A stretch of 64,000 bases of DNA from Alphaproteobacteria bacterium (GTDB lineage: Bacteria; Pseudomonadota; Alphaproteobacteria; Rickettsiales; SXRF01): contig JANYES010000013.1 of the NCBI GenBank assembly GCA_025362975.1, forward strand, positions 53,303 to 117,302, written 5' to 3'. Below the pieces are notes generated by a model that did no database searches, was not told where the DNA came from, and was given only the letters and a program-made list of their open reading frames with translations. A program made the translations under genes and the position numbers. The first letter of the stretch is position 1. The number at the start of each line of letters is the position of its first letter. This document shows, piece after piece, positions 52,942-62,825 of the stretch.

Positions 52942-54387
52942 ATGTTCGGCAAGAAACAAACAGGCGGCAATCCTTTCGAATCCGGAATGTCTTCCGCGCA
53001 ACCCACGACTTCAACCACCAGACCCGCGCTCTTCGTGCCCGCCGCTGCCGAGCACGATTTCAACCCACGCCTGCGCCACAAACCCGAAGTCTTCTTCTCC
53101 GACACCAAGCTGAAAACCGCCGATTACCTAGCCGCCAAGGCCGAACTCACCGAAGCCCTGCTTGAGCGCTCCGACTTTAAATCCATGCAGGTGCTGCCCG
53201 AAAACATTAAACGCGAACGCATCCGCGAAGCCTGCGAACAGATCATCACCAACGAGCTGCACACGCCGCTCACCGGCGCCCAGATCACCATGCTCAAAGA
53301 GCAGGCCATCGATGACCTCCTCGGCTTCGGCCCCATCGAAGTCCTGATGAAAGACCCCGACATCTCCGACATCATGATTAACGGCCACCAACAGGTCTTC
53401 ATCGAACGTCAGGGCCGCATCGTGCTCACCGACATCGTCTTCGGCTCCGAGCGCCACCTCCTCAACGTCATCCAAAAAATCGTCTCCATCGTGGGTCGCC
53501 GCATCGACGAATCCTCCCCGATGGTGGATTCGCGCATGCCCGACGGCTCCCGCTTCAACGCCATCATCCCGCCCTTAGCGCTCGACGGCTGCCTCGTCTC
53601 CATCCGCAAATTCAAAAAACAAAAGATGACCCTGCGCGACTACATCGGCTACGGCTCGATGAGTCAGGCGATGTACGATTTCCTCGCCATCTGCGGCAAA
53701 ATCCGCCTCAACCTCATCATCTCCGGCGGCACCGGCTCAGGTAAAACCACATTGCTGAACGCCATCTCCGGCTTTATCGAAGGTACCGAGCGCATCGTCA
53801 CCATCGAAGACGCCGCCGAATTGCAGCTCCAGCAGGCCCACGTGCTTCGCATGGAAACCCGCCCGCCCAACATGGAAGGCATGGGCGAAGTCACCCAGCG
53901 CCAGCTCGTGCGAAACGCCCTGCGTATGCGCCCCGACCGCATCATCATCGGCGAAATCCGCGGCGACGAAGTCATTGACGTCTTATCCGCCATGAACACC
54001 GGCCATGACGGCTCAATGGCCACTATCCACGCCAACACCCCCAAAGACGCCATGTTGCGCATCGAGAACTTAGTCGGCATGTCCGCCGTCAACCTCTCCA
54101 TGTCGAGCCTCCGCCAGCAAATCACCTCCGCCGTGCAACTCGTAGTCCAGATCTCACGCCAGCGCGACGGTCGCCGCCGCATCACCCAGATCGACGAAAT
54201 AGTCGGCCTAGAGGGTGACAACATCATCACCCAAACCCTGTTCTATTTCCAAGCCGGGCCGATGGGCGATGACGGCATCCTCACCGGCGATTATCTGTGC
54301 ACCGGCGCCCGTCCCGGCTTCCTCGCCAAGGCATCGTATTTCGGCAAGGAAGCAGAAATGCTCACCGCCCTGACCCCGACCGGCTAG
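52942..54387 (+). CDS. cpaF: Tad pilus assembly ATPase CpaF (TadA)
   Basis: A 481-residue secretion ATPase that powers pilus assembly. Walker A SGGTGSGKTTLLNA lies near residues 257-270. The Asp box (VTIEDAAELQL), Walker B (RIIIGEIRGDEVIDV) and His box (GHDGSMATIHANTP) are all intact. The first 75 residues are a variable linker, followed by the N-terminal domain (DDLLGFGPIEVLMKDPDISD). It is 4 bases after cpaE. Intact motifs contrast with the VirB4 of the type IV cluster. Confidence 0.97.
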   Translation: MFGKKQTGGNPFESGMSSAQPTTSTTRPALFVPAAAEHDFNPRLRHKPEVFFSDTKLKTADYLAAKAELTEALLERSDFKSMQVLPENIKRERIREACEQIITNELHTPLTGAQITMLKEQAIDDLLGFGPIEVLMKDPDISDIMINGHQQVFIERQGRIVLTDIVFGSERHLLNVIQKIVSIVGRRIDESSPMVDSRMPDGSRFNAIIPPLALDGCLVSIRKFKKQKMTLRDYIGYGSMSQAMYDFLAICGKIRLNLIISGGTGSGKTTLLNAISGFIEGTERIVTIEDAAELQLQQAHVLRMETRPPNMEGMGEVTQRQLVRNALRMRPDRIIIGEIRGDEVIDVLSAMNTGHDGSMATIHANTPKDAMLRIENLVGMSAVNLSMSSLRQQITSAVQLVVQISRQRDGRRRITQIDEIVGLEGDNIITQTLFYFQAGPMGDDGILTGDYLCTGARPGFLAKASYFGKEAEMLTALTPTG

Positions 54388-54391
54388 GCTT

Positions 54392-55378
54392 ATGCACGCG
54401 CAGCTGGCATCCCACGGGCCAATGATCGTAGCCATTCTGGTAGGCATCTCCGCCTATATTGTCATGATCGCCCTGATGCCCAAGCGCATGCTTGCCGACA
54501 ACCAGTATGTGCGCGACACCTTGCAGGGCCTCACCACCAACAAGCCCATCGATATGTACGATGACGAGGAAAATACCTCGCTACTACGCGGCCAGCAGCA
54601 ATCCGGCACGCCGCTCTCGCAGCTCTTCTTCAAATTCCCCTTCACCAAGCGCGCCTACCCCAAGCTGCTCAAAGCGGGGATGACCGAAAAAGTCGGCAGC
54701 CTGTTCGTCCGCTGCGTCATCGTCTTCCTGATCGCCAATTACCTGCTTGGCGGCATGTTCCCCATCAGCGTCGTCCTGTCCGCAGGCGTCAGCTACCTCT
54801 ACGGATGGATGAGCATCAACCGCCAGATCCGCAAGCGCAACAATGCCTTCCTCAACGCCTTCCCCGATGCACTCGACATGATCGTCCGCTCGGTGCGCTC
54901 CGGCTACCCCATGAACTCCGCCGTGCGCATGGTCGCCGACAACATGCAGGCCCCGGTCTCCACCGAATTCAAGCAGGTTGCCGACGAAATCGCCTACGGC
55001 TCCACGCTTATCGAAGCCCTCCAGCGCCTGTCGGCGCGCATCGACGAACCGGACGTCTCCTTCTTCGTGGTGGTCCTGACCGTCCAGCAGGACATCGGCG
55101 GCAACCTCTCCGAAGTGCTCAACAACCTCGCGGGCATCATCCGCAAGCGCAAACATCTTCGCATGAAAATTAAAGCCCTCTCGTCCGAAGGCCGCACCAC
55201 TGCATGGGTGCTCGGCTCCATGCCGTTTATCGAAGCCGCCCTCATCAGCCTAGTGTCGCCCGACCATCTCGCGCCCTTGTTCAACACGCCGCTGGGCAAT
55301 CTCGTGCTAATGGTCACCGGTTTCATGGTCTGCCTTGGTATTTTCATCGTGAACCGTATGATCAGCATCAAGGTATAA
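54392..55378 (+). CDS. tadB: Tad pilus inner-membrane platform protein TadB
   Basis: A 328-residue inner-membrane protein of the T2SSF group. An N-terminal transmembrane helix (IVAILVGISAYIVMIALM) is followed by the helical domain FPDALDMIVRSVRSGYPMNSA, typical of TadB. It closes with two C-terminal membrane helices. The late EGRTTAWVLGSMPF motif is conserved. It pairs with TadC to form the platform beneath the ATPase. Confidence 0.94.
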   Translation: MHAQLASHGPMIVAILVGISAYIVMIALMPKRMLADNQYVRDTLQGLTTNKPIDMYDDEENTSLLRGQQQSGTPLSQLFFKFPFTKRAYPKLLKAGMTEKVGSLFVRCVIVFLIANYLLGGMFPISVVLSAGVSYLYGWMSINRQIRKRNNAFLNAFPDALDMIVRSVRSGYPMNSAVRMVADNMQAPVSTEFKQVADEIAYGSTLIEALQRLSARIDEPDVSFFVVVLTVQQDIGGNLSEVLNNLAGIIRKRKHLRMKIKALSSEGRTTAWVLGSMPFIEAALISLVSPDHLAPLFNTPLGNLVLMVTGFMVCLGIFIVNRMISIKV

Positions 55379-55381
55379 CCC

Positions 55382-56341
55382 ATGTTCAGCCCCACCTACC
55401 TTGCCTTCGCCATCATCTCGGTCGTGATTTTCACCATGTACATGTCTGTGGTGCACCTGATTTTCTTCACCAGCAAGCTCAAGCACCGCGTCAAAGCCTC
55501 CGTCGCCGGGGCTTACGGCGTCGAAACCGAGGAGGAGGTGCCACCTATCTTCGCCGTCTTCTGCGAGTGGATACTCAAGCAATTCAAAATCAACGCCGTC
55601 AGCAAGGAAATCTCCATCTGGATGTCCCGCGCTGGCATCGAATCGCCCTATGCCGTGAGCTACTACATCTTCTTCACCCGCATCATGCAGCCGATTATCC
55701 TGCTGCTGGGTCTGTTCGTGCTCTACAAAACCTTCAACGTCGCGGGCGGCATCCTCGACATCCTGATTTACCTGATCGTCACCATCTGCTTCATTATCGG
55801 GGGCCTGCGCGGTGCCAAGATCTACATCAACAATTTACGCACGAAGCGCACCGAAAAACTCATCTCGTCCTTCCCCGAAATGCTCGATCTTCTACTCGTC
55901 TGCATCGAAGCGGGCTTAGGCCTGGACGCCGCCCTCAACCGCGTCTGCAAAGAGCTGCGCGCTATCCACCCTATCGTCGTCTCCGAGCTGGACCGCATGC
56001 GCTTAGAGTTGACCATGCTCAATGACCGCACCCAGGCCCTGCAAAACCTCTCCGAGCGCATCGACGTCGTCGCCTTCAAAACCCTGACTGCCGCGCTTAT
56101 CCAGACTGAAAAATTCGGCACCTCCCTGGTCGACACCCTGCGCGTGCTTTCCGAAGAACAGCGCCTCACCCGCCTCTACTCCGCCGAGCAAAAGGCCGCC
56201 CGCATCCCGGTGCTCATCACTATCCCCTTGATATTATGCATCATGCCCGCCTTCATCATGATCATCGTCGGCCCGCCGATTGTGAAGGTCATCAGCAATG
56301 GCGGCCTCTTCGGCGGCGCCATCATTGTCCCCAAGAAGTAA
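55382..56341 (+). CDS. tadC: Tad pilus inner-membrane platform protein TadC
   Basis: A 319-residue T2SSF-family protein, partner of TadB. It has the typical LISSFPEMLDLLLVCIEAGL and LDAALNRVCKELR motifs, a helical core with FGTSLVDTLRVLSEEQR, and membrane helices at both ends (for example IPVLITIPLILCIMPAFIMII). It follows tadB by 3 bases and ends the visible cluster. No TadD-like lipoprotein, pilin, prepilin peptidase or TadE/F/G gene follows. A 260-base gap after it shows no gene. Confidence 0.94.
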   Translation: MFSPTYLAFAIISVVIFTMYMSVVHLIFFTSKLKHRVKASVAGAYGVETEEEVPPIFAVFCEWILKQFKINAVSKEISIWMSRAGIESPYAVSYYIFFTRIMQPIILLLGLFVLYKTFNVAGGILDILIYLIVTICFIIGGLRGAKIYINNLRTKRTEKLISSFPEMLDLLLVCIEAGLGLDAALNRVCKELRAIHPIVVSELDRMRLELTMLNDRTQALQNLSERIDVVAFKTLTAALIQTEKFGTSLVDTLRVLSEEQRLTRLYSAEQKAARIPVLITIPLILCIMPAFIMIIVGPPIVKVISNGGLFGGAIIVPKK

Positions 56342-56602
56342 GTGCGCTACAAGCAAGGCAACGCTACAGCTTCAATAACTTAGCCTCTTCCGGGACATTA
56401 TTTTTACCCTTAGTCTTGCCTTGAACCACCCGTGCCGAAGTCAAGAAAAGTCAATTAATGTAAAGCAATCCAGCCTCAAACTGCCCCTCAAAGCCTTAAT
56501 TTCAGCATTTACACAAGAAAAAACAATGAGATAGCGGTAAACACCAAGATGGCAGGGGAGGGCCAATCCGGCTCGGAGTTGCGTTTTACCAACACATAAC
56601 CT

Positions 56603-56634
56603 AAAAAACCCGCGGCCCGGCGCACCGGGCTGGC
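56603..56634 (-). terminator. Rho-independent terminator of the 202-residue gene
   Basis: On the minus strand a GCCCGG/CCGGGC stem with a TGCG loop, then CGCGGG, is followed by six T residues. It begins directly at the stop of the gene to its right. Confidence 0.85.
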
Positions 56635-57243
56635 CTAAACCTGCCGGCCGCCGCAGGCGCTATCGCGCCAGAAACCGTCCAGCGGCAGGATCGCCCCTTC
56701 GCCCGGGTTAATCCCCGCGCTAATGACGCTGGCGATATTGAGCTGGGTGTTCTCTTGCGTGCTGCGCTCGCGGTCATAGCGCACCGTTTCCGGGTGCAGC
56801 TTGTCCAGCGGCGACTGGAATGTGACTTCGCCACTGCGGGCTACATCAAAGCGCGCCGCGCGGATAATGTCCGCCACTGGCTTGGGCATTTCCAGCTGAG
56901 AAAAATCAAATTTCCCGCCGCGCTTATGCATTTCCTGAATCTCCAACCCATTGGCATTCAGCAGTAAATCTACCATATCTTCGCCGCCGCGCTCATGCCC
57001 GAAGGCTTCAATGCCCAGCAACGCATGCACATGCTCGATCCGCACCTTATCGTCCAGCTTTGGCGTCGACTCCTGCACATAGGCCAGCAACGCATGCAGG
57101 GCGTCCATCACTTCGTCGTCTTCACCGGCGATGCGCGCAAGCTTATGCATTTGCTGCATAACCGCTTCCACCAACGGCGCAAACATCGGCGCTTCGCAGC
57201 CTTTAATCTTTACATAGGATTTGTCATTCATGCGCCTATTCAT
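56635..57243 (-). CDS. Protein of unknown function
   Basis: A 202-residue soluble-looking protein with no signal peptide. It opens with a possible metal-binding or structural cysteine (KIKGCEAPMF), then a helical region (AVMQQMHKLARIAGEDDEVM, DALHALLAYVQES). A C-terminal part follows with the pattern GINPGEGAILPLDGFWRDSACGG. I recognise no family. The start could be the ATG at 57243 or the in-frame ATG at 57231, which is preceded by AGG. A terminator follows at once. Its direction opposes tadC, so it is not part of the pilus operon. Confidence 0.65.
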   Translation of the reverse strand: MNRRMNDKSYVKIKGCEAPMFAPLVEAVMQQMHKLARIAGEDDEVMDALHALLAYVQESTPKLDDKVRIEHVHALLGIEAFGHERGGEDMVDLLLNANGLEIQEMHKRGGKFDFSQLEMPKPVADIIRAARFDVARSGEVTFQSPLDKLHPETVRYDRERSTQENTQLNIASVISAGINPGEGAILPLDGFWRDSACGGRQV

Positions 57244-57325
57244 TAACGAAATTTAACCCAGCATCAACCCAAATAATCTGCCAATGCCTATTTACCTTTT
57301 ACGCCCAGCGCACTACTTACTAACC

Positions 57326-59350
57326 ATGTCCACCCGTTTTGAGCTCACCTCCGACTACCAGCCCGCTGGCGACCAGCCCACCGCCATCGCAGAGCTATGC
57401 GCGGGTCTTAGAAAGAACGACCGCGACCAAGTCCTCCTCGGCGTCACCGGCTCCGGCAAAACCTTCACGATGGCGCACATCATCAACACCTTGCAGCGCC
57501 CGGCCCTCATCATGGCGCACAACAAAACCCTCGCCGCCCAGCTCTACTCTGAGATGAAAAGCTTCTTTCCGAACAACGCCGTAGAATACTTTGTCTCCTA
57601 CTACGACTACTTCCAGCCCGAAGCCTACATCGCCAAATCCGACACCTTCATTGAAAAAGACTCCTCCATCAACGAGCAGATCGACCGCATGCGCCACTCC
57701 GCCACGCGCTCCATGCTCAGCCGATCCGACACCATCGTCGTCGCCTCCGTCTCCTGCATTTACGGCATCGGCTCCGCCGAGTCCTACGAGCAGATGGTCA
57801 TGCCCATGTTCGCTGGCCAGGTCATTGCGCAACGCGACTTCATCAAAAAACTGATCGAGCTGCAATTCCGCCGCAACGACATCGACTTCCACCGCGGCAC
57901 CTTCCGCGTGCGCGGCGACACCGTCGACCTGTTCCCATCGCATTATGACGACACCGCATGGCGCTTTGAATTCTTCGGCGACGACATCGAGAACATCTCC
58001 GAATTCGACCCGCTCACCGGCGAGCGCAAAGTGGGCCTGCGCGACGTTCGCATCTTCGCCAACAGCCACTACGTCACGCCGCGCCCGACCGTGGACCGCG
58101 CCATCATCCAGATCAAGACCGAGCTGAAAGAGCGCTTAAACCAGCTTCACAGCCTTGGCAAGCTCGTCGAAGCCCAGCGCCTTGAGCAGCGCACCACCTA
58201 CGACCTCGAAATGCTCATGGAAACCGGTACCTGCAAAGGCATCGAAAACTACTCCCGGTTCTTAACCGGCGTCGCCCCCGGCCAACCGCCGCCGACGCTC
58301 TTCCAGTATCTCCCCAAAAACGCCTTGCTCTTCGTCGACGAAAGCCACGTCACCGTGCCGCAGGTCGGCGGCATGTATAACGGCGACAAGGCCCGTAAAA
58401 CCGTACTCGTCGAATATGGCTTCCGCCTGCCGTCCTGCATGGATAACCGCCCACTCAAATTCGAAGAATGGGACGCCATGCGCCCCGAATCCGTGTTCGT
58501 CTCCGCCACCCCCGGCAAATGGGAAATGGAGCGCACCCACGGCGTGTTCACCGAACAGGTCATCCGCCCCACGGGCCTCACCGACCCGCCCTATGAGATC
58601 AAACCCGTAGCCACGCAGGTCGACGATCTGCTAGCCGAATGCCACCTCAAGATCAAAGCCAAGCAACGCGTCCTCGTCACCACGCTGACCAAGCGCATGG
58701 CCGAAGAGCTCACCGAATACATGGACGAAGCTGGCATCAAAGTCCGCTATCTGCACTCCGACGTCGAGACGCTGGAGCGCATCGAAATCATCCGCGATCT
58801 GCGCTTAGGCAAGTTCGACGTGCTCATCGGCGTGAACTTACTTCGTGAAGGCCTCGACATCCCGGAATGCGGTTTAGTGGCCATCCTGGACGCCGACAAG
58901 GAAGGCTTCCTGCGCTCCGCCACCTCGCTCATCCAGACGATCGGGCGCGCCGCCCGCAACGTCGATTCCAAGGTCATCCTCTATGCCGACAAGATGACCG
59001 ATTCGATGAAAAAAGCCCTCGACGAAACCGACCGCCGCCGCGCCATCCAGCAGGCCTATAACGAAAAACACAACATTACCCCCACCTCCATCAAGAAGCA
59101 CGTAGGCGACATCATCGAATCGGTCGCCGAACAGGATTACTATACCGTCAGTACCAAATCGAAAAAATACGACGTCAAGCTCGGCAACAACGCCAAGAAC
59201 AACCCTGAAGCCTACCTTATGGCCGTCCGCCAGAAAATGCTCGAAGCCGCCGCCGACCTCGAGTTCGAAGAAGCCGCCCGACTGCGCGACGAAATCGCCA
59301 AGCTGGAAAAACAGCTTCAGCAGCCGGGTTCGGCCAAGAAAAAAGCGTAA
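57326..59350 (+). CDS. uvrB: UvrABC excision repair subunit UvrB
   Basis: A 674-residue helicase-like subunit of nucleotide excision repair. It receives damaged DNA from UvrA, verifies the lesion and recruits UvrC. Walker [14 protein letters not shown] is near residue 40. The beta-hairpin region [21 protein letters not shown] and helicase motifs [14 protein letters not shown] and [10 protein letters not shown] are intact. The C-terminal UVR domain ([18 protein letters not shown]) that binds UvrC closes the protein. I chose the ATG at 57326, since family members start a few residues before the [13 protein letters not shown] motif. Confidence 0.97.
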   Translation: MSTRFELTSDYQPAGDQPTAIAELCAGLRKNDRDQVLLGVTGSGKTFTMAHIINTLQRPALIMAHNKTLAAQLYSEMKSFFPNNAVEYFVSYYDYFQPEAYIAKSDTFIEKDSSINEQIDRMRHSATRSMLSRSDTIVVASVSCIYGIGSAESYEQMVMPMFAGQVIAQRDFIKKLIELQFRRNDIDFHRGTFRVRGDTVDLFPSHYDDTAWRFEFFGDDIENISEFDPLTGERKVGLRDVRIFANSHYVTPRPTVDRAIIQIKTELKERLNQLHSLGKLVEAQRLEQRTTYDLEMLMETGTCKGIENYSRFLTGVAPGQPPPTLFQYLPKNALLFVDESHVTVPQVGGMYNGDKARKTVLVEYGFRLPSCMDNRPLKFEEWDAMRPESVFVSATPGKWEMERTHGVFTEQVIRPTGLTDPPYEIKPVATQVDDLLAECHLKIKAKQRVLVTTLTKRMAEELTEYMDEAGIKVRYLHSDVETLERIEIIRDLRLGKFDVLIGVNLLREGLDIPECGLVAILDADKEGFLRSATSLIQTIGRAARNVDSKVILYADKMTDSMKKALDETDRRRAIQQAYNEKHNITPTSIKKHVGDIIESVAEQDYYTVSTKSKKYDVKLGNNAKNNPEAYLMAVRQKMLEAAADLEFEEAARLRDEIAKLEKQLQQPGSAKKKA

Positions 59351-59443
59351 AACCTTATCCGCTTTTAATATCCCCCGCCGCCAAGGCAATCGTTCCTTTA
59401 GGCTGAAATCGCCATAATAGACTCTTCCACAACAGGAGTTTTT

Positions 59444-59911
59444 ATGTCTAAATTGAACCTAAAGGACCTTTCCGCCATCATGCGTAAGATCGACATCTGC
59501 ATGCTCACCACCATGACCGAAGAAGGCACCCATGCCAGCCGCCCGATGAGCAACAACCGCGAAGTCGATTACGATGGAGATTCGTATTTCTTCTCCAGCG
59601 ACACTACCTCAGCCGTGCGCGACATCATTGCCAACCCGCAGGTGAATCTCAGCTATATCGGCCATCACTCCTTTATCAACCACAGCTCGGTCTATATTTC
59701 CGTCGAGGGTAAGGGCGAGTTGATTCATAACCGCGACGCGTTTAAAAAACACTGGGTGCCCGATCTCGACGTCTGGTTCGCCCAAGGCGTCGAAACTCCG
59801 GGTCTCGTGCTCATCCATGTCAAAGCTAGCCGTATCCACTACTGGGACGGCATGGAAAACGGCATCATCACCAACACCGGCTGGCAAGCCGATTTGAAAC
59901 AAGCGATCTAA
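59444..59911 (+). CDS. Pyridoxamine 5'-phosphate oxidase-fold general stress protein
   Basis: A 155-residue flavin-binding split-barrel protein of the pyridoxamine 5'-phosphate oxidase-like family (GSP26/PF16242 type). The marks are ICMLTTMTEEGTHASRPM, DSYFFSSDTTSAVRDI and VNLSYIG. Members bind FMN or heme-like cofactors and respond to stress. The true substrate is unknown. AGGAG precedes the ATG by 7 bases. A 52-residue gene starts in a one-base overlap (TAATG). Confidence 0.88.
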   Translation: MSKLNLKDLSAIMRKIDICMLTTMTEEGTHASRPMSNNREVDYDGDSYFFSSDTTSAVRDIIANPQVNLSYIGHHSFINHSSVYISVEGKGELIHNRDAFKKHWVPDLDVWFAQGVETPGLVLIHVKASRIHYWDGMENGIITNTGWQADLKQAI

Positions 59912-60069
59912 TGGACACACCCCCGTGGAAACAACCCAAGCCCAAAGGCAAATCCGCCAAGCTCACCCCCGAGCAGTTAGAACTGGCGCGACAGCGGGCC
60001 AAAGAAGCGGGCAGGCGCTATCCAAACCTCGTGGATAACATGTGGGCGGCTAAGCTCGCGAAGAAATAG
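59911..60069 (+). CDS. Small conserved-type basic protein
   Basis: A 52-residue gene whose ATG overlaps the last base of the previous stop (TAATG). The product starts MDTPPWKQPKPKGKSAKL and ends with the helix LELARQRAKEAGRRYPNLVD and NMWAAKLAKK. Small proteins with an AGRRYPNLVDNMWAA-like end are, to my knowledge, common in alphaproteobacteria, with no known function. It is basic and probably binds nucleic acid or ribosomes, but that is a guess. It ends 2 bases before the convergent metallopeptidase gene. Confidence 0.75.
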   Translation: MDTPPWKQPKPKGKSAKLTPEQLELARQRAKEAGRRYPNLVDNMWAAKLAKK

Positions 60070-60071
60070 GT

Positions 60072-61280
60072 CTAGTGATAGCCCGGCCCGTCCATCCGTT
60101 CTTCGGTTCGGATATTGTCTTGGAAGCGTTTCATCATGGCCGGGTGCGGATCGCGCATATTGAGCAGCTTTCTTGGAATCTTCGGATCGTCCTCCAGCAT
60201 GCGTAAATTAACATGCATGAACTGGAACAGGCGGGACAGCTGCTCGGGCAGGGCGCTCGGGCGGATATGATGCTCTTCTAACAAGCTATGAAGTTGTTTT
60301 GCAAAGCGTTTATAATCCTGTATCCGGTCTACCGATTCGATCATCCCCTGATTATAAGCATCCGCATGCCCGGTGGCGCGGACACCAAACTGGTCGGCGC
60401 GCTTTTCTTCGCGAATCACCGATTCCGCGTCGGTTAGGTATACATCCATCCATAGCCGCAGCAAATCCGTCACCGTGTTTTTGCGGTCGATCGTATGTTT
60501 AAGCTCATGGGCCAGCAATCCCTTCACCCCGTTCATGTGCTGAATTTCCAGAAGGCTAGTACTTAAATACACCACCGGCTCCTGTTTCGGCCAGTTCGGC
60601 ATGGCCATCGCCACCGGCATGTCGGTATCGATCATTACCACACGCGGCTTCTTCACCCCGTGCTTTTTGCATAAATCGCTCAAAAAACTATCCAGCTCGC
60701 CGTAATGGTCCGGTCCCACCAGCTTAGCGCTCAGACCCCACTGGCTATATGCCATTTTGGCTTCTATCTCCGTCAGCCCCTCATACCGCTTGGCAAACAC
60801 GTCCGGCACGTTACAGGGTAGGGAGTTTTCAAAACTCTTGATAAACTTTTTCTCAAGCCACCCGTGCGGGTCGAGTAACATCTGCCGTTCCGGCAAATTG
60901 CGCACGACGCGCTTGCCGAGGCGCTTGATGACATTTGGTCTTTTGTATTTTTCCACACTGGCAATCGCCGCCCATGTTTTAAGTTCTCCCTCTTTGCCAT
61001 TTTCGCCTTCCGGTGGGATGCGCTTGCGTTGATGATCGTCGATCAGGCGCTTTTCTTCTTCTGCGGAAATTTCGGCAAATTTAATCAACCGGCCAATCGG
61101 CGGCAGCGTGATATTATTACCCGGAATCGCCAGCTGCGAGGTCATCTCCGGGAAGCTCTCGTTTATGCCCCATTTGACCAGTAACTCCAACAACGAGTTC
61201 TTGATCGGCACTTCCCTCACATTGTTGCTATGCTCATGCCACATCGCGTCCCCCATGCTATTAATGAAGAATTTTAGCAT
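60072..61280 (-). CDS. M48-like zinc metallopeptidase
   Basis: A protein of about 402 residues with the zinc-binding HExxH in GLLAHELKHTID. About 40 residues later a second glutamate lies in REEKRADQFGVRATG, the third-ligand pattern of M48 (HtpX/Ste24/BepA-like) peptidases. Unlike HtpX it shows no clear membrane helices, and unlike BepA no signal peptide or TPR domain was seen. It may therefore be a cytoplasmic M48 relative. The N-terminal 200 residues are helical and unrecognised. The start is uncertain: I use the ATG at 61280, but the frame is open to a TTG at 61376, and neither has a clear SD. Confidence 0.72.
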   Translation of the reverse strand: MLKFFINSMGDAMWHEHSNNVREVPIKNSLLELLVKWGINESFPEMTSQLAIPGNNITLPPIGRLIKFAEISAEEEKRLIDDHQRKRIPPEGENGKEGELKTWAAIASVEKYKRPNVIKRLGKRVVRNLPERQMLLDPHGWLEKKFIKSFENSLPCNVPDVFAKRYEGLTEIEAKMAYSQWGLSAKLVGPDHYGELDSFLSDLCKKHGVKKPRVVMIDTDMPVAMAMPNWPKQEPVVYLSTSLLEIQHMNGVKGLLAHELKHTIDRKNTVTDLLRLWMDVYLTDAESVIREEKRADQFGVRATGHADAYNQGMIESVDRIQDYKRFAKQLHSLLEEHHIRPSALPEQLSRLFQFMHVNLRMLEDDPKIPRKLLNMRDPHPAMMKRFQDNIRTEERMDGPGYH

Positions 61281-61400
61281 TTCTGGAGCTTTGCGCGTGT
61301 GAAGTCTCTGTGACAGCCGGAAGTCATAACTGCACGTATATGCGCCTTTAAGTACCAGCCAACCGGTTGTAATCAATTAAGGCCTTGGCACAAACAATGT

Positions 61401-61677
61401 CTAAAATTTATTAAAAGCTTGCCAATGACCTTTATGCGCCGCCTTAAATACGCCGCCGCCACCGTCGCCATGCTCGGCTATGCCCCGTCCGCCTGAGCGC
61501 TCGACAGCCAAGTACATGTTCGCTTTCGGATTCTCACGCCACAACTCATCATCAACAACAGCATCACCCTCAACGCCACCGACCGCGATCAAATCTCCCG
61601 GCGGATAGTCGCGAAGCACTGCCGGGAGTTGCCGCGCTCAGCAACAAAGCAGCGATCAGTCCAAGCGGACGCATCAT
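61401..61677 (-). pseudogene. Frameshifted gene for a small secreted protein
   Basis: An ATG at 61677 overlaps the rnd stop (ATGA) and encodes a convincing signal peptide (MRPLGLIAALLLSA). That frame then runs into an early stop. The +1 frame continues coherently as ARQLPAVLRDYPPGDLIAVG and on to a stop at 61401, through ELWRENPKANMYLAVE and a GDGGGG-like loop. One base lost or gained near 61630-61640 therefore separates signal and mature parts of a roughly 90-residue protein. I recognise no family. It may be a pseudogene or a sequencing indel. Confidence 0.5.
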
Positions 61678-62825
61678 TCCACCTCGTCGAAAACAACCTG
61701 TTTATTCTTGGGATTGAGCGACAGCTTCAGCTTGCCTGCCATCAGTGCAGCCGCCTGTGCGCCGAAAATTTCCGCGCGCCAGCCTTGCAGGGCAGGGGTG
61801 TCGATTTTGCCGAGCGCAATGGCTTCAAGGTCTTCCTTGCCCGCGATCATCGAGCTGGCGATGCCTTGCTGGTCGGCCTTCACCTTGAGCAGCAATTGCA
61901 ACATGGCCAGCGCGCTGGTGATATTCTCCGAGGCTTTCTTGTGATGCTTCACCTGCGGGAAATCCGCCGGCTGCAAGCCAAGCGCCACTTGCACGGCGGC
62001 TAAAATCGCATCTACCTTCGACTTGGAAATATGCTTATCGACCCCGCGCATGCGCGACAAATCGCTTTCCTTGCGCGGCATTACCGAGGCAATTTCCACC
62101 ATCGTTTCATCTTTGACGATGCGCCCGCGCGGCACGTCGAGCTTCTGCGCTTCGATCTCGCGCCATTTGGCCAGCTCGCGCAGGGCCGCTAAATGCTTGG
62201 GGCGCATATTGCCGAATTTGAGGCGTTTCCACGCGTCTTCCGGGTCGTTACGGTAAATGGCCGGATCTGTCAGGAACGCATGCTCTTCATCAATCCACGA
62301 GCTGCGTCCTTCCTTGGCGATCTGGCTTTGCAGTTTTTCATAGATAACGCGTAAGTGCGTCACATCCGAAATCGCATAATTCAGTTGCTTTTCGGTAAGC
62401 GGACGCGCCGACCAGTCGGTGTAGCGCGAGCTTTTATCCAGCTCCTCGCCCACGATATCGTTGACCAGCGTTTCATACCCCACCGATTCACCATACCCGC
62501 ACACGGCGGCCGCCACTTGCGTATCGAAAATCGGCGTAGGGATTTTGCCCGAGAGCAGATTAAAGATTTCGATATCCTGACGCGCCGCGTGAAACACCTT
62601 AATCACGGAGGTCTTCTGCATCAGCTCGAACACAGGCGCTAAGTCGATACCGTCGGCAAGCGGGTCGATGACCGCGGCGTGCTCGGGATTGGCCATCTGC
62701 AACAGGCACAGCTTGGGATAATAGGTTTTATCGCGGATGAATTCCGTATCGACGGTGATGTAACGGCCATCGGCGATTTGCTGGCAAAAAGCCGCGAGTT
62801 CAGCTTGCTGGGTAATTAAACGCAT
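61674..62825 (-). CDS. rnd: Ribonuclease D
   Basis: A 383-residue 3'-to-5' exonuclease of the DEDDy class that trims tRNA and other small RNA precursors. The catalytic motifs are VDTEFIRDKTYYP (motif I), VIKVFHAARQDIEIFN (motif II), and YAISDVTHLRVIYEKL (motif III with YxxxD). The HRDC domain follows in the C-terminal half (LAALRELAKWREIEAQ). The length matches alphaproteobacterial RNase D. A signal-peptide gene (frameshifted) begins in its stop codon. Confidence 0.96.
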   Translation of the reverse strand: MRLITQQAELAAFCQQIADGRYITVDTEFIRDKTYYPKLCLLQMANPEHAAVIDPLADGIDLAPVFELMQKTSVIKVFHAARQDIEIFNLLSGKIPTPIFDTQVAAAVCGYGESVGYETLVNDIVGEELDKSSRYTDWSARPLTEKQLNYAISDVTHLRVIYEKLQSQIAKEGRSSWIDEEHAFLTDPAIYRNDPEDAWKRLKFGNMRPKHLAALRELAKWREIEAQKLDVPRGRIVKDETMVEIASVMPRKESDLSRMRGVDKHISKSKVDAILAAVQVALGLQPADFPQVKHHKKASENITSALAMLQLLLKVKADQQGIASSMIAGKEDLEAIALGKIDTPALQGWRAEIFGAQAAALMAGKLKLSLNPKNKQVVFDEVE

